A DNA stretch of 19,422 nucleotides, from positions 1 to 19,422 of the forward strand of contig JBMOJH010000061.1 in NCBI GenBank assembly GCA_049316905.1. The letters are read 5' to 3'. This DNA comes from CAIPVR01 sp049316905 (GTDB taxonomy: Bacteria > Actinomycetota > Acidimicrobiia > Acidimicrobiales > Microtrichaceae). Shown piece by piece: positions 12,716-19,422 of this stretch. The number at the start of each line of letters is the position of its first letter. The stretch's first letter is position 1. Below the pieces are notes generated by a model. The model was given only the letters and a program-made list of their open reading frames with translations, did not search any database and was not told the origin of the DNA. The position numbers and the translations under genes were made by a program.

Positions 12716-13723
12716 TCAGTTCAGCTCGGGACCGGAGGGGACGGTCGTGGGCACCGCGGCGCCGGTGGTGACCGGCGTTCCGACCGGGGTCGGCGAATCG
12801 GGGGTGCCGGTCGTGGTGGCAGTCGCGCCGGCGGGGCGGGGCGTCCGGGTGGAGAGGCGCTGGCCGGAGGCGCGGGCGGCGGCCACCCGGCGGGCGTCGC
12901 GGCGCCGACGGACCTCGGCCTGGTCACGCTCGTACCAGCGGAACCAGATCACCGCCATGACCGCCCAGATCACCGGGAGGTTGCCGACCTTCATGATCAC
13001 GCCCGCCATCTGCTGGTCCTCGAGGGCGGTGGGCCCGATCCGCGGCGCCAACTCGTAGGTGCCGTAGAGCGGCTCCGGCGAGAAGGCGATGAAGCCGCCG
13101 GGGATCATCGGCACCACGGCGGCGGCGAGGAACAGGTAGACCAGCTTGGCCGGCGCCGAGCGGGCCTGGCGCTCCGGCAGCGGGCTCACGACCGGGGTCC
13201 AGAGGATGAACCCGGAGAGCAGCCACACCATGTCGAGCGCGAACGAGCCGATCTGCGTGGAGCGGAGCGCGTCGACCGAGACCGGGGCGTGCGTGGCGAT
13301 GAGGACGAGGTTGAACAGGACGGCGGCCACCACCGGGTTGGCCACCAGCCGGTACGGGGTACCCAGGCGGGTGCGCCGCAGGAGGTTGCGCAGCATCCAC
13401 TCCGGCAGGCCCATCAGCAGCAGGGGCGCCGCACCGAGCGTGTAGAGCATGTACTGCAGCATGTGGACCGACGACAGGTAGCCGGCACCGAGTGCCCCGA
13501 GCGGCCAGTCGGAGGCGACCCAGAGGAAGGCCACTCCGAGGACGAACCACACCACGCGCCGCCGGTCCTTCGGGTCCGCGGGCTCGTCGGGGTGGTCACG
13601 GCGGTGCACCGCACGGGACCGGAAGTACAGCGCGAGCATCAGCCCCGACAGGATCCACACGCCCACGTACGGACGCGGCACCCAGGTCCACGGGGCGTCG
13701 ACGGCGGCGCACCACCACCTCAT
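12716..13723 (-). CDS. ctaG: Cytochrome c oxidase assembly factor CtaG (caa3 type)
   Basis: This 335-residue polytopic membrane protein of the CtaG_2 (caa3 CtaG) family assists assembly and copper loading of heme-copper oxidase. About seven or eight membrane segments can be picked out, including YVGVWILSGLMLALYF, RVVWFVLGVAFLWVASDWP, LQYMLYTLGAAPLLLMGLP, VVAAVLFNLVLIATHAP, MVWLLSGFILWTPVV, LVYLFLAAAVVPMIPGG and LPVIWAVMAVIWFRWYE. The signature SDWPLG-GYLSSVHMLQYMLY and the PLLLMGLPEW loop are conserved in the family. A basic cytoplasmic stretch and a Thr/Pro-rich tail of about 50 residues follow the last helix. Its ATG overlaps the stop of the PCu(A)C gene (ATGA), linking it to copper delivery. 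Confidence 0.9.
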   Translation of the reverse strand: MRWWCAAVDAPWTWVPRPYVGVWILSGLMLALYFRSRAVHRRDHPDEPADPKDRRRVVWFVLGVAFLWVASDWPLGALGAGYLSSVHMLQYMLYTLGAAPLLLMGLPEWMLRNLLRRTRLGTPYRLVANPVVAAVLFNLVLIATHAPVSVDALRSTQIGSFALDMVWLLSGFILWTPVVSPLPERQARSAPAKLVYLFLAAAVVPMIPGGFIAFSPEPLYGTYELAPRIGPTALEDQQMAGVIMKVGNLPVIWAVMAVIWFRWYERDQAEVRRRRDARRVAAARASGQRLSTRTPRPAGATATTTGTPDSPTPVGTPVTTGAAVPTTVPSGPELN

Positions 13724-14247
13724 CGCTGCACCTCCTCGGCCAGCTGGGTCAGACCCACCACCGGCACCTCGACCGTCCGGGGACCGGACCGCTCGAACCG
13801 GAGGGACACCTCGATGCGCCCACCCTCCTCGAGCGGGGCCCCGAGGCCCTCCAGCATGAGATGCGACCCTCCGGGGCGCAACTCGAGTCGCCCGTCCGCG
13901 GGGACCTCGAGGGAGTCCACCCGCCGCATGAGCGACACGCCGTCGGGGCCGGTGTTCTCGTGCAGCGTCAACCGCGAGGCCGCCGGGCTGGAGGCCCCCA
14001 CGAGGCGGTCAGTGCCGCCGGCGTTCGCCACGGTCAGGTACACCGCGGCCACCGGGCCGGGCGACGCACCGGCCTGGGGCCGTTCGATCCGCAGCTCCGG
14101 TGGGCCCGACGGGCCCCGGGTGAGGAACCACGCGGCGATTGCGACCGCAGCGACGACGAGGACCGCGACCACTGGCCACCATCGCCGCGACGACCGTTCG
14201 GGCGACGCGGGCCCGACCTCGATCGGGGCGGGGGCCGCGGTGCTCAC
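13720..14247 (-). CDS. Membrane-anchored PCu(A)C copper chaperone
   Basis: This 175-residue protein is a periplasmic-side copper(I) chaperone that delivers copper to the CuA site of cytochrome c oxidase or to SCO. The exact family signature H-x10-M-x21-H-x-M is present, with His96, Met107, His129 and Met131. The N-terminus has a cytoplasmic leader with Arg residues and one membrane helix (about 23-43, WWPVVAVLVVAAVAIAAWFL), so it is anchored rather than soluble. The cupredoxin-like strands AAVYLTVANAGG and DRLVGASSPAAS are typical. The start is GTG at 14247, overlapping the SCO stop by four bases (GTGA); its stop overlaps the ctaG start. The three-gene set is strong context support. Confidence 0.93.
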   Translation of the reverse strand: MSTAAPAPIEVGPASPERSSRRWWPVVAVLVVAAVAIAAWFLTRGPSGPPELRIERPQAGASPGPVAAVYLTVANAGGTDRLVGASSPAASRLTLHENTGPDGVSLMRRVDSLEVPADGRLELRPGGSHLMLEGLGAPLEEGGRIEVSLRFERSGPRTVEVPVVGLTQLAEEVQR

Positions 14248-14957
14248 TTCGGCTGCTCGCCCGCGAGCAGCCGGGGCAGGTCGCGGTTCCAGTCGGTGCG
14301 CCGTGTCCCGAACGGGTACACGATCCGGGCCGTCCCGTCGGGCTGGTAGGCGATCATCTGGGTGGCGTGGCCCACGGTGTACGAGCCGTCCGCGGACGCC
14401 GGGTCGTCCTTGGCCGGGGGCACCCCGGCGGCCGCCTGGGCGGCGGCGATCTGCTCGGGCGTCCCGGTCAGGCCGACGAAGTCCACGTTGAACCGGTCGA
14501 GGTAGGCCCGGAGCACCTCCGGGGTGTCGCGCTGGGGGTCGACCGTGACGAACACCATGCGGAGCCCCTGTCCCTTGGTGAGGTCCAGGTCATCCATCGC
14601 GGTGGAGAGGGTCGACAGGCTGATCGGGCAGTAGTCCGGGCAGTTCGTGTACCCGAACATCAGGAGGGTCATGACGCCCTTCGTCTCGGCCCGCAGGTCG
14701 TAGGGCCGGCCGGAGGTGTCGGTGAGGACGAGGTCCGGCTTCTCGAGCGGCGCGGGGAGCACCGTGCCGGCCCAGTCCGAGGTGGCGCCCCGCGACCGGG
14801 TGCCCACCACGAGGCCGACCACGAGGACGATCACCCCGATGACCGCGAAGGCGACGAACAGGCGCCGGTTGCCCTCGATGGCCTCTTCGGCGTCACCTTC
14901 CGGGGAGGGACCGGCCGGGCCCTCGGCGGATCTCAGCTCGGTGCCGGCGGAACCCAT
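14244..14957 (-). CDS. SCO1/SenC family copper-binding thioredoxin-like protein
   Basis: This 237-residue protein is a membrane-anchored SCO homologue that reduces or metallates the CuA site of cytochrome c oxidase subunit II. A 30-residue acidic N-terminal tail precedes one membrane helix (about 33-52, LFVAFAVIGVIVLVVGLVVG). The thioredoxin-like domain carries the copper ligands CPDYC (Cys106, Cys110) in FGYTNCPDYCP and the distal His197 in VGHATQM, all three intact. VFVTVDPQRDTP is the usual SCO strand. The ATG at 14957 lacks an obvious -10 or strong ribosome site, so transcription probably comes from upstream. The 76 bases between it and the 15034 gene show nothing I can identify. Confidence 0.92.
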   Translation of the reverse strand: MGSAGTELRSAEGPAGPSPEGDAEEAIEGNRRLFVAFAVIGVIVLVVGLVVGTRSRGATSDWAGTVLPAPLEKPDLVLTDTSGRPYDLRAETKGVMTLLMFGYTNCPDYCPISLSTLSTAMDDLDLTKGQGLRMVFVTVDPQRDTPEVLRAYLDRFNVDFVGLTGTPEQIAAAQAAAGVPPAKDDPASADGSYTVGHATQMIAYQPDGTARIVYPFGTRRTDWNRDLPRLLAGEQPK

Positions 14958-15033
14958 CAGGGGTCCAGCATCGCGTGGCCGGCCCGGCCGGACCAGCCAC
15001 CCCCGGCGCTGCGGGCGGCCGCGGAGACGGCGG

Positions 15034-15684
15034 TCACACCACGACGAGGAGGGCGTCCGGCAGCACCCGGAAGGTCGCCGCCGCCACCGACCCGACCGGG
15101 ATCCCGTCGAGCCAGGCCCGGCTGTCCTGCAGGCCCTCCACCTCGAGCTCCCGGACCCGGCGCTCGGCGAGGGCGGGGTGCGGCACGTGGGTCCCCGTCA
15201 CCGCCCGGGCCCGGGCCCTCCGCCGGTCCCGTGCGGGGAGCGCGCCGTCGGTGACGTCGAGGAGCCCGTCACCGGGATGGGCGCGCGGGCCGAGGTCGAG
15301 GTCCCCGATGTGGGTGGCATTCATCACCACGACGGTGCGGTCCCGCCACCACGCCGGGCCGCCGCCGCGCTTCGCACGGGCGAGCACCACGTGGGCGACC
15401 GCCCAGCGAGTGGCCCGTGTCCCGTCCGGTGCGACGAGCTCGACCTCGATCGCGTCGCAGGGCAGGCGGAGACCGGCACCGGCCCGGAGGTCGTCCTCGG
15501 TGCGGGTCGGGGCACCCAGGGTGCGGTGCAGGTCGCCGCCGAGGAGGCCGACCTCCGGCGTGGACCCGCCCTCGATGCGGGTCCGCTCGATGTGGGCGGC
15601 CAGCTCGGTGTCGGTGTGCGCCACCGGTGCGCCCGGCGCGAGCGGGCCCGGCGCGCCCCAGTCCTCCCCGCGGCGGATCGTCAT
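15034..15684 (-). CDS. Small protein resembling the lipid-kinase (DAGK/YegS) C-terminal domain
   Basis: This 216-residue protein has no confidently assigned function. Segment PEVGLLGGDLHRTLG recalls the glycine-rich nucleotide loop of diacylglycerol/NAD kinases. The later part VVVMNATHIGDLDLGPRAH followed by PGDGLLDV resembles the beta-sandwich substrate domain of bacterial lipid kinases, where DGxLDV is conserved. THVPHPALAERRVRELEVE and AWLDGIPVG also fit that domain (the DGE/DGxP strand). The full kinase catalytic domain (about 130 residues with GGDGT) is not present, so it is either a stand-alone domain or a degenerate relative. Its ATG (15684) is reached from helY only through a chain of three hexapeptide mini-ORFs joined by ATGA overlaps, so its translation may depend on reinitiation. 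Confidence 0.72.
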   Translation of the reverse strand: MTIRRGEDWGAPGPLAPGAPVAHTDTELAAHIERTRIEGGSTPEVGLLGGDLHRTLGAPTRTEDDLRAGAGLRLPCDAIEVELVAPDGTRATRWAVAHVVLARAKRGGGPAWWRDRTVVVMNATHIGDLDLGPRAHPGDGLLDVTDGALPARDRRRARARAVTGTHVPHPALAERRVRELEVEGLQDSRAWLDGIPVGSVAAATFRVLPDALLVVV

Positions 15685-15748
15685 TCGGGGCCGCCAGTCA
15701 TTCGGGGCCGCCAGTCATTCGGGGCCGCCCGTCATCCGGGGTCGCCAC
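15681..15748 (-). repeat. 17-bp tandem repeat forming a chain of MTGGPE mini-ORFs
   Basis: Four 17-base units lie at 15681, 15698, 15715 and 15732; the first two are identical, the third differs at one base, and the fourth (inside the helY 3' end) is diverged. Read on the minus strand each unit is ATGACTGGCGGCCCCGA. The helY stop TGA (15734-15732) overlaps ATG at 15735; that ATG opens MTGGPE-stop, whose TGA overlaps ATG at 15718; this again gives MTGGPE-stop overlapping ATG at 15701; and a third MTGGPE-stop overlaps the ATG at 15684 of the next gene. All four junctions are ATGA. The repeat is seen directly; use of the mini-ORFs is inference. Confidence 0.9.
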
Positions 15749-18395
15749 CCGATCGGACAACGCCCCGGTGGAGGGCCTCGGCCGCGGCCCGGCAACGGGC
15801 GGCGGTGGCGGGCTCCGGGGCCACCTCGCCGAGCTGGCGCAGCAGGTCGATGAGCTGCCGGCAGTTCCGCACGAAGTCACCGCCGGTCAGGTCCTCGTCG
15901 AGCACGAGGTCGAGCGGCCGTCCCGCGGCCCATGCGTGTGCCGCCGCGGCGAAGCCGGCCTCCGGGGCGCGCGTCTCGGCCACCCGGGCCGCGCGCTCGT
16001 GCCGTTGGAGCCCGTCCGCGAGGGCGCACATGCGACGGAACCGCCGGTCGAGCTCCCGCTCCGGGAACGACGGGGGCGGGGGCGGCTCCGCGCTCCGGTG
16101 CTCGTGGGTGAGGCAGCTGCACACCGCGGCCACTCCCGCCGCGTCGAGGTCGTCGAACAGCCCGTCCTCGAGCGACAGCGACACCAGCAGGTCGCTCTCG
16201 TGGTAGATCCGGCGGAGCCGTTCCCCGCTCGGCGTGAGGGCCCAACCATCCACGTGGCCGGTGCGGCCGAGGACGTCCAGCACCGACTCGAAGCGGCGCA
16301 CGAGGCCGGATCCCCGGCGCTTCACCTCGCGCTCCACGTCGCGTCGCTCCGAGCGGAGACGGTCGACGCGGCGCTGCGCGGCCACGAGCTCGTCGCGGTC
16401 GCTCCGGCCGTGCAGCGGGTGGGCCTCCAGCGCGGCCATCGCCTCTGCGTAGGCGTCGGGCTCCTCGTCCCCGGCGCGACCCGAGCGGCGGCCGTCGGCA
16501 CCGCGACCCTTCGCCCGCGCCCGCTTGAGGTTCGTGCGGCGCAGCACCGCCGCGGCGTCCCGCCGGTACGACGGGTCCTGGGGAGCGAAGGGAACCGGGA
16601 GCTCCACGGTGGCGAGGCGCTCGACGGGCTCGGCCGTGTTGGCCAGGTGGAGGTTGACCTGCTCCCCCTGGGCGGTGATCGCCCGCACCCGGATGCTCCC
16701 GCCCTTGCGGTACGCCACGGACAGCACGAGGAGGAGCCGCCGGCCCCGGTCGGTCCGGCGCTCCACCACGTCACCGGGTCGTAGCGCGGCCAGGGAGGCC
16801 TCGATGTCGGCCCGGCCGCCGGGTCGATGGCGGTGTGCGGCGCGGGCCCGCTCGGCGAGGCCGGCGTACCCGGCCACGTCGAGTCCCGCGCCGGAGCCGG
16901 CCAGGGCCACGGCCTCCTCGAGGTCGTGGTCGAGGGTCGCGGCCCGGCTGCGGAGGCGGACGACCGCCCGGTCCGCCTGGAACTGGGCGAACGAGCGGGC
17001 GAGCACCTGCTCGGCCTCCTCGCGGTCGTAGCGGTGCACCAGGTTGACCGCCATGTTGTAGGTCGGCCGGAAGGCGGACACGAGCGGGTACTCGCGGCTG
17101 CCGGCGAGGGCGGCGATCTGCGAGAAGGTGACGAACGGCGACCACAGCACCACGGCGGAGCCGCGCTCGTCGATCCCCCGCCGTCCCGCCCGGCCGGTGA
17201 GCTGCGTGAACTGGGCCGCCGAGAGGAACTCGTGGGACTCGCCGTTGAACTTCGTGAGGCGCTCGATCACCACCGACCGCGCCGGCATGTTGATCCCGAG
17301 CGCGAGCGTCTCGGTGGCGAACACCGCCTTGACGAGGCCCTCCACGAAGCAGTGCTCCACCGCCTCGCGGAAGGCCGGGATCATGCCGGCGTGGTGGGCC
17401 GCCACGCCGTGCTCCAGCGCGGCGAGCCAGCGGTCGTAGCCGAGCACGTCGAGGTCCCCGTCGGACAGCTCGGCGGTGTGGTGCTCGGCGAGGAGCCGGA
17501 TCCGGGCGCGCTCGGCCGCGTCGGTCAACCGCAGGCCGGCGTCGAGGCAGTGGCCGGCCGCGTCGTCGCACGCGGCACGGCTGAAGATGAAGTAGATCGT
17601 GGGCAGCAGCCCCTCGTCGTCGAGGCGCTCGACCGTCTCGAGCCGACGCGGCGTCACGAACCGGGGCCGGGAACGCCGACCGCCACCCCGACCGCCGCCG
17701 CGGCCACCGCCTCGACCACCGCCCCGCCGGGTGCCCTCGGCGTCGAAACGGTGGCCCTCCGGGTTGGGCCGGCCGTCCACCAGGACCGGCACCAGGTGGT
17801 CGCGCTCGGCAGTGCGGTCCCCCACCAGGTAGAGGGCGTCGAGCTGGACCGGGCGCTCGTGCTCCACCACCGTGACGGTCGGTCCCCGCAGCGCCGTCAC
17901 CCAGTCACCGAGCTCGTCCGCGTTCGACACCGTCGCGGAGAGGCACACGAACCCGGTCCCGGGCGGCGTGTGGATCAGGACCTCCTCCCACACCGGGCCG
18001 CGGTACGCGTCCTGGAGGAAGTGCACCTCGTCGAGCACCACCCAGCGCAGGCCGCGGAGCGCTTCCGACCGGGCGTACACCATGTTGCGGAGGACCTCGG
18101 TGGTCATGACCACCACCGGCGCGTCGGGGCGGATGGAGTGGTCGCCGGTCAGCAGACCCACCCGCTCCTCGCCGAGCACCTCGACCAGGTCGGCGAACTT
18201 CTGGTTGCTGAGCGCCTTGATCGGCGCCGTGTAGAACGCCTTCCCGCCGGACCGCAGCGCCAGGGCGACCGCGTGCTCACCGACCACGGTCTTGCCCGAG
18301 CCGGTGGGCGCCGCGACCAGCACGTTGCGCCCCTCGTCGAGCGCGGCCATGGCCTCGCGCTGGAAGCGGTCGAGCGGGAAGTCGTGGTCGAACAC
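15732..18395 (-). CDS. helY: Ski2/Mtr4-like DEAD/DEAH-box RNA helicase HelY
   Basis: This 887-residue superfamily-2 helicase is the actinobacterial relative of Ski2/Mtr4 and probably unwinds structured RNA for processing or decay. Motifs in order: Q-motif region FQ at 11-12, Walker A APTGSGKT (29-36), TAPIKALSNQK (56-66), MTTEVLRNM, DEVH (122-125), SAT (153-155), then in the second RecA domain VFATETLALGINMPAR and QLTGRAGRRGID. A C-terminal DSHCT-type helical domain ends with GGDFVRNCRQLIDLLRQLGE, as in mycobacterial HelY (about 906 residues). An insert at 223-246 holds four GGGR repeats. The GTG at 18395 is 4 bases after the tatC stop, the same tatC-helY order as in mycobacteria. The stop overlaps the first mini-ORF. 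Confidence 0.95.
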   Translation of the reverse strand: MFDHDFPLDRFQREAMAALDEGRNVLVAAPTGSGKTVVGEHAVALALRSGGKAFYTAPIKALSNQKFADLVEVLGEERVGLLTGDHSIRPDAPVVVMTTEVLRNMVYARSEALRGLRWVVLDEVHFLQDAYRGPVWEEVLIHTPPGTGFVCLSATVSNADELGDWVTALRGPTVTVVEHERPVQLDALYLVGDRTAERDHLVPVLVDGRPNPEGHRFDAEGTRRGGGRGGGRGGGRGGGRRSRPRFVTPRRLETVERLDDEGLLPTIYFIFSRAACDDAAGHCLDAGLRLTDAAERARIRLLAEHHTAELSDGDLDVLGYDRWLAALEHGVAAHHAGMIPAFREAVEHCFVEGLVKAVFATETLALGINMPARSVVIERLTKFNGESHEFLSAAQFTQLTGRAGRRGIDERGSAVVLWSPFVTFSQIAALAGSREYPLVSAFRPTYNMAVNLVHRYDREEAEQVLARSFAQFQADRAVVRLRSRAATLDHDLEEAVALAGSGAGLDVAGYAGLAERARAAHRHRPGGRADIEASLAALRPGDVVERRTDRGRRLLLVLSVAYRKGGSIRVRAITAQGEQVNLHLANTAEPVERLATVELPVPFAPQDPSYRRDAAAVLRRTNLKRARAKGRGADGRRSGRAGDEEPDAYAEAMAALEAHPLHGRSDRDELVAAQRRVDRLRSERRDVEREVKRRGSGLVRRFESVLDVLGRTGHVDGWALTPSGERLRRIYHESDLLVSLSLEDGLFDDLDAAGVAAVCSCLTHEHRSAEPPPPPSFPERELDRRFRRMCALADGLQRHERAARVAETRAPEAGFAAAAHAWAAGRPLDLVLDEDLTGGDFVRNCRQLIDLLRQLGEVAPEPATAARCRAAAEALHRGVVRSGGDPG
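17658..17729 (-). repeat. GGGR repeat tract in helY
   Basis: About 24 codons encode four GGGR repeats followed by an Arg-rich segment, between the two helicase RecA domains. It resembles an RGG-box RNA-binding tail. Codons vary among copies. Confidence 0.7.
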
Positions 18396-18399
18396 CAGC

Positions 18400-19257
18400 T
18401 CAGTCGGTCCCGGGGCCGGCGAGCTCCTCGGTCCCCGACGCGGCGGCCACTTCCGCCGCTGCCGTCGCGGCCAGCGCCTGGCGCTTCCGCTTCCGACGCA
18501 GGAAGAGGCGGCCGATCACGATGCTGCCCTCGTAGAAGACGTACATCGGGAGGGCGAGCGCGAACAGCGAGATCGGGTCGCCGCTGGGCGTGATCGCCGC
18601 CGCGATGACCACGATGATCAGGAAGGCCTGCCGGCGCCACTTGCTCAGGTTCTGCGGGGTCACGACCCCGACCATCTGGAGCGCGACCACGATCACCGGG
18701 AACTGGAAACCCAGGCCGAACGCCAGGATCATGAACAGCGAGAGCTTGAAGAAGTCCTGCGGGCCGGAGCGGACGTCGACGGTGGGTCCGGCGACGCCGA
18801 CGAGGAACTCCACCGCCTTGTCGAGGGTGAAGTAGGCGATCATGCCGCCGAGGATGAACAGGCTGATGCTCGAGAGGGTGAACGCCAGCGCGTAGCGCCG
18901 CTCACGGCGGTAGAGGCCCGGCGCGATGAACCGCCAGAGCTGCCACATGATCACGGGCATCGCCATGATCAGCGCCCCGTAGCCCGCCACCCGGAGGCGG
19001 AGGGTGAACGGGTCGAGGACGTTGGTCGAGAGGAACTTGCAGTTCGACGCGGGGTCCACGCTGCGCAGCGCCACGCAGTACGGCGCGTTGAGCAGCTCGG
19101 TGAGCCACGGGTACAGGTACCACGCGGGGATCAGCAGCACGAGGATCGTGCCCATGCAGATCAGCAGCCGGGTGCGGAGCTCCTTCAGGTGCTCGCCGAG
19201 CGCCATGTGGCCCGCGTCGCGCTCCGCCCCCTTCAGGACGCCGTTGACCTTTGCCAC
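18400..19257 (-). CDS. tatC: Sec-independent protein translocase subunit TatC
   Basis: This 285-residue integral membrane protein is the TatC receptor, which recognises twin-arginine signal peptides. The conserved N-terminal motif EHLKELRTRL (22-31) precedes the first membrane helix LLICMGTILVLLIPAWYL. A periplasmic loop, further helices and the family segment KWRRQAFLIIVVIAAAITPSG followed by DPISLFALALPMYVFYEGSI complete the six-helix plan. A basic then Ala-rich cytoplasmic tail follows. The start is GTG at 19257, one base after the stop of the upstream partial gene, so it is probably coupled to it. The helY gene starts 4 bases after its stop. Confidence 0.95.
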   Translation of the reverse strand: MAKVNGVLKGAERDAGHMALGEHLKELRTRLLICMGTILVLLIPAWYLYPWLTELLNAPYCVALRSVDPASNCKFLSTNVLDPFTLRLRVAGYGALIMAMPVIMWQLWRFIAPGLYRRERRYALAFTLSSISLFILGGMIAYFTLDKAVEFLVGVAGPTVDVRSGPQDFFKLSLFMILAFGLGFQFPVIVVALQMVGVVTPQNLSKWRRQAFLIIVVIAAAITPSGDPISLFALALPMYVFYEGSIVIGRLFLRRKRKRQALAATAAAEVAAASGTEELAGPGTD

Positions 19258-19258
19258 C

Positions 19259-19422
19259 TCAGCCGGCTTCCGTCTCCGCGCGCTGCCCCGCCGACGTCGC
19301 CGTGTCGTCGGCGGCCGGCCCGGCGGCGTCCCCTGCCGGGATCACGGTGTCCGCCGCAGGGATCGCAGTGTCCGAGGGGATCGCGGTGTCCGAGGGGATC
19401 GCGGTGTCCGAGGGGATCGCGG
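19259..19422 (-). CDS. C-terminal end of an unidentified gene with AIPSDT repeat tail (5' end outside window)
   Basis: An open frame entering from the right edge ends with TGA at 19261-19259. The visible 53 residues are low-complexity: three AIPSDT units, degenerate copies AIPAADT and VIPAGD, then an Ala/Asp/Gly-rich end finishing AETEAG. No fold can be recognised. Its tight spacing to tatC (one base) and its repeat-preserving frame make it likely coding. In actinobacteria a tatA or tatB gene often precedes tatC and can have a disordered acidic tail, so a TatA/TatB paralogue is possible, but this is a guess. Confidence 0.6.
   Translation of the reverse strand, partial: AIPSDTAIPSDTAIPSDTAIPAADTVIPAGDAAGPAADDTATSAGQRAETEAG
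19340..19422 (-). repeat. 18-bp tandem repeat running off the right edge
   Basis: Units starting GATCGCGGTGTCCGAGGG (plus strand) occur at 19361 (one change), 19379, 19397 and 19415, with a degenerate 21-base copy at 19340. The unit length is a multiple of three and encodes AIPSDT on the minus strand. The array continues beyond the window. Confidence 0.9.

Noticed and set aside
15681..15748. CRISPR-like array
   Set aside because: Units are directly adjacent with no spacers and are only 17 bases long; the same applies to the 24-bp and 18-bp arrays.
16827..18593. 588-codon plus-strand open frame
   Set aside because: It is antisense to helY and tatC, both of which show full motif sets.

Overview
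The window comes from a high-GC actinobacterium. A mycothione reductase (mycothiol is an actinobacterial thiol), a HelY-type helicase, a DUF4193-like zinc-ribbon protein, tight ATGA/GTGA gene overlaps and many apparently leaderless promoters all point this way. An Acidimicrobiia-like lineage is plausible but is inference only. I see no rRNA, tRNA, CRISPR array, insertion sequence or prophage gene. Coding density is very high: no gene-free stretch exceeds about 110 bases.

Left part (1-6440). A partial acyl-CoA dehydrogenase resembling the steroid side-chain enzyme FadE26/ChsE4 diverges from mycothione reductase (mtr); a perfect match to the KstR-type motif lies between them. Then come an extended-SDR epimerase (-), a large unrecognised RG/RD-rich and Ala-Pro-Glu-rich protein (+), a small HAD phosphatase (-) and an enoyl-CoA hydratase (+) whose promoter carries a TetR-like palindrome. 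Genes alternate in strand and each seems to have its own promoter.

Middle (6441-12669, all minus). One likely operon runs DUF4193-like acidic zinc-ribbon protein, conserved hypothetical, GNAT acetyltransferase, NUDIX hydrolase; its last three genes are joined by 4-base overlaps. Upstream of it are a double-domain ThyX-like flavoprotein with its own promoter, an M20 amidohydrolase, tatA, and an MDR-family oxidoreductase.

Right part (12716-19422, all minus). A copper-delivery set for cytochrome c oxidase (SCO, PCu(A)C chaperone, CtaG) is joined by 4-base overlaps. Upstream are a small lipid-kinase-C-terminal-like protein, helicase helY and tatC, then a partial gene whose C-terminal tail is made of 18-bp in-frame repeats and runs off the edge. 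Between helY and the next gene, a 17-bp tandem repeat creates three consecutive hexapeptide mini-ORFs, each linked by an ATGA stop/start overlap. This is the most unusual structure in the window.

Together the genes suggest an aerobic, lipid- or steroid-degrading actinobacterium: beta-oxidation enzymes, mycothiol redox control, respiratory oxidase assembly and Tat export. Most are housekeeping or core accessory genes. The less described items are the mini-ORF chain, the RG/RD-rich protein, the tandem ThyX-like protein and the widespread leaderless promoter pattern.
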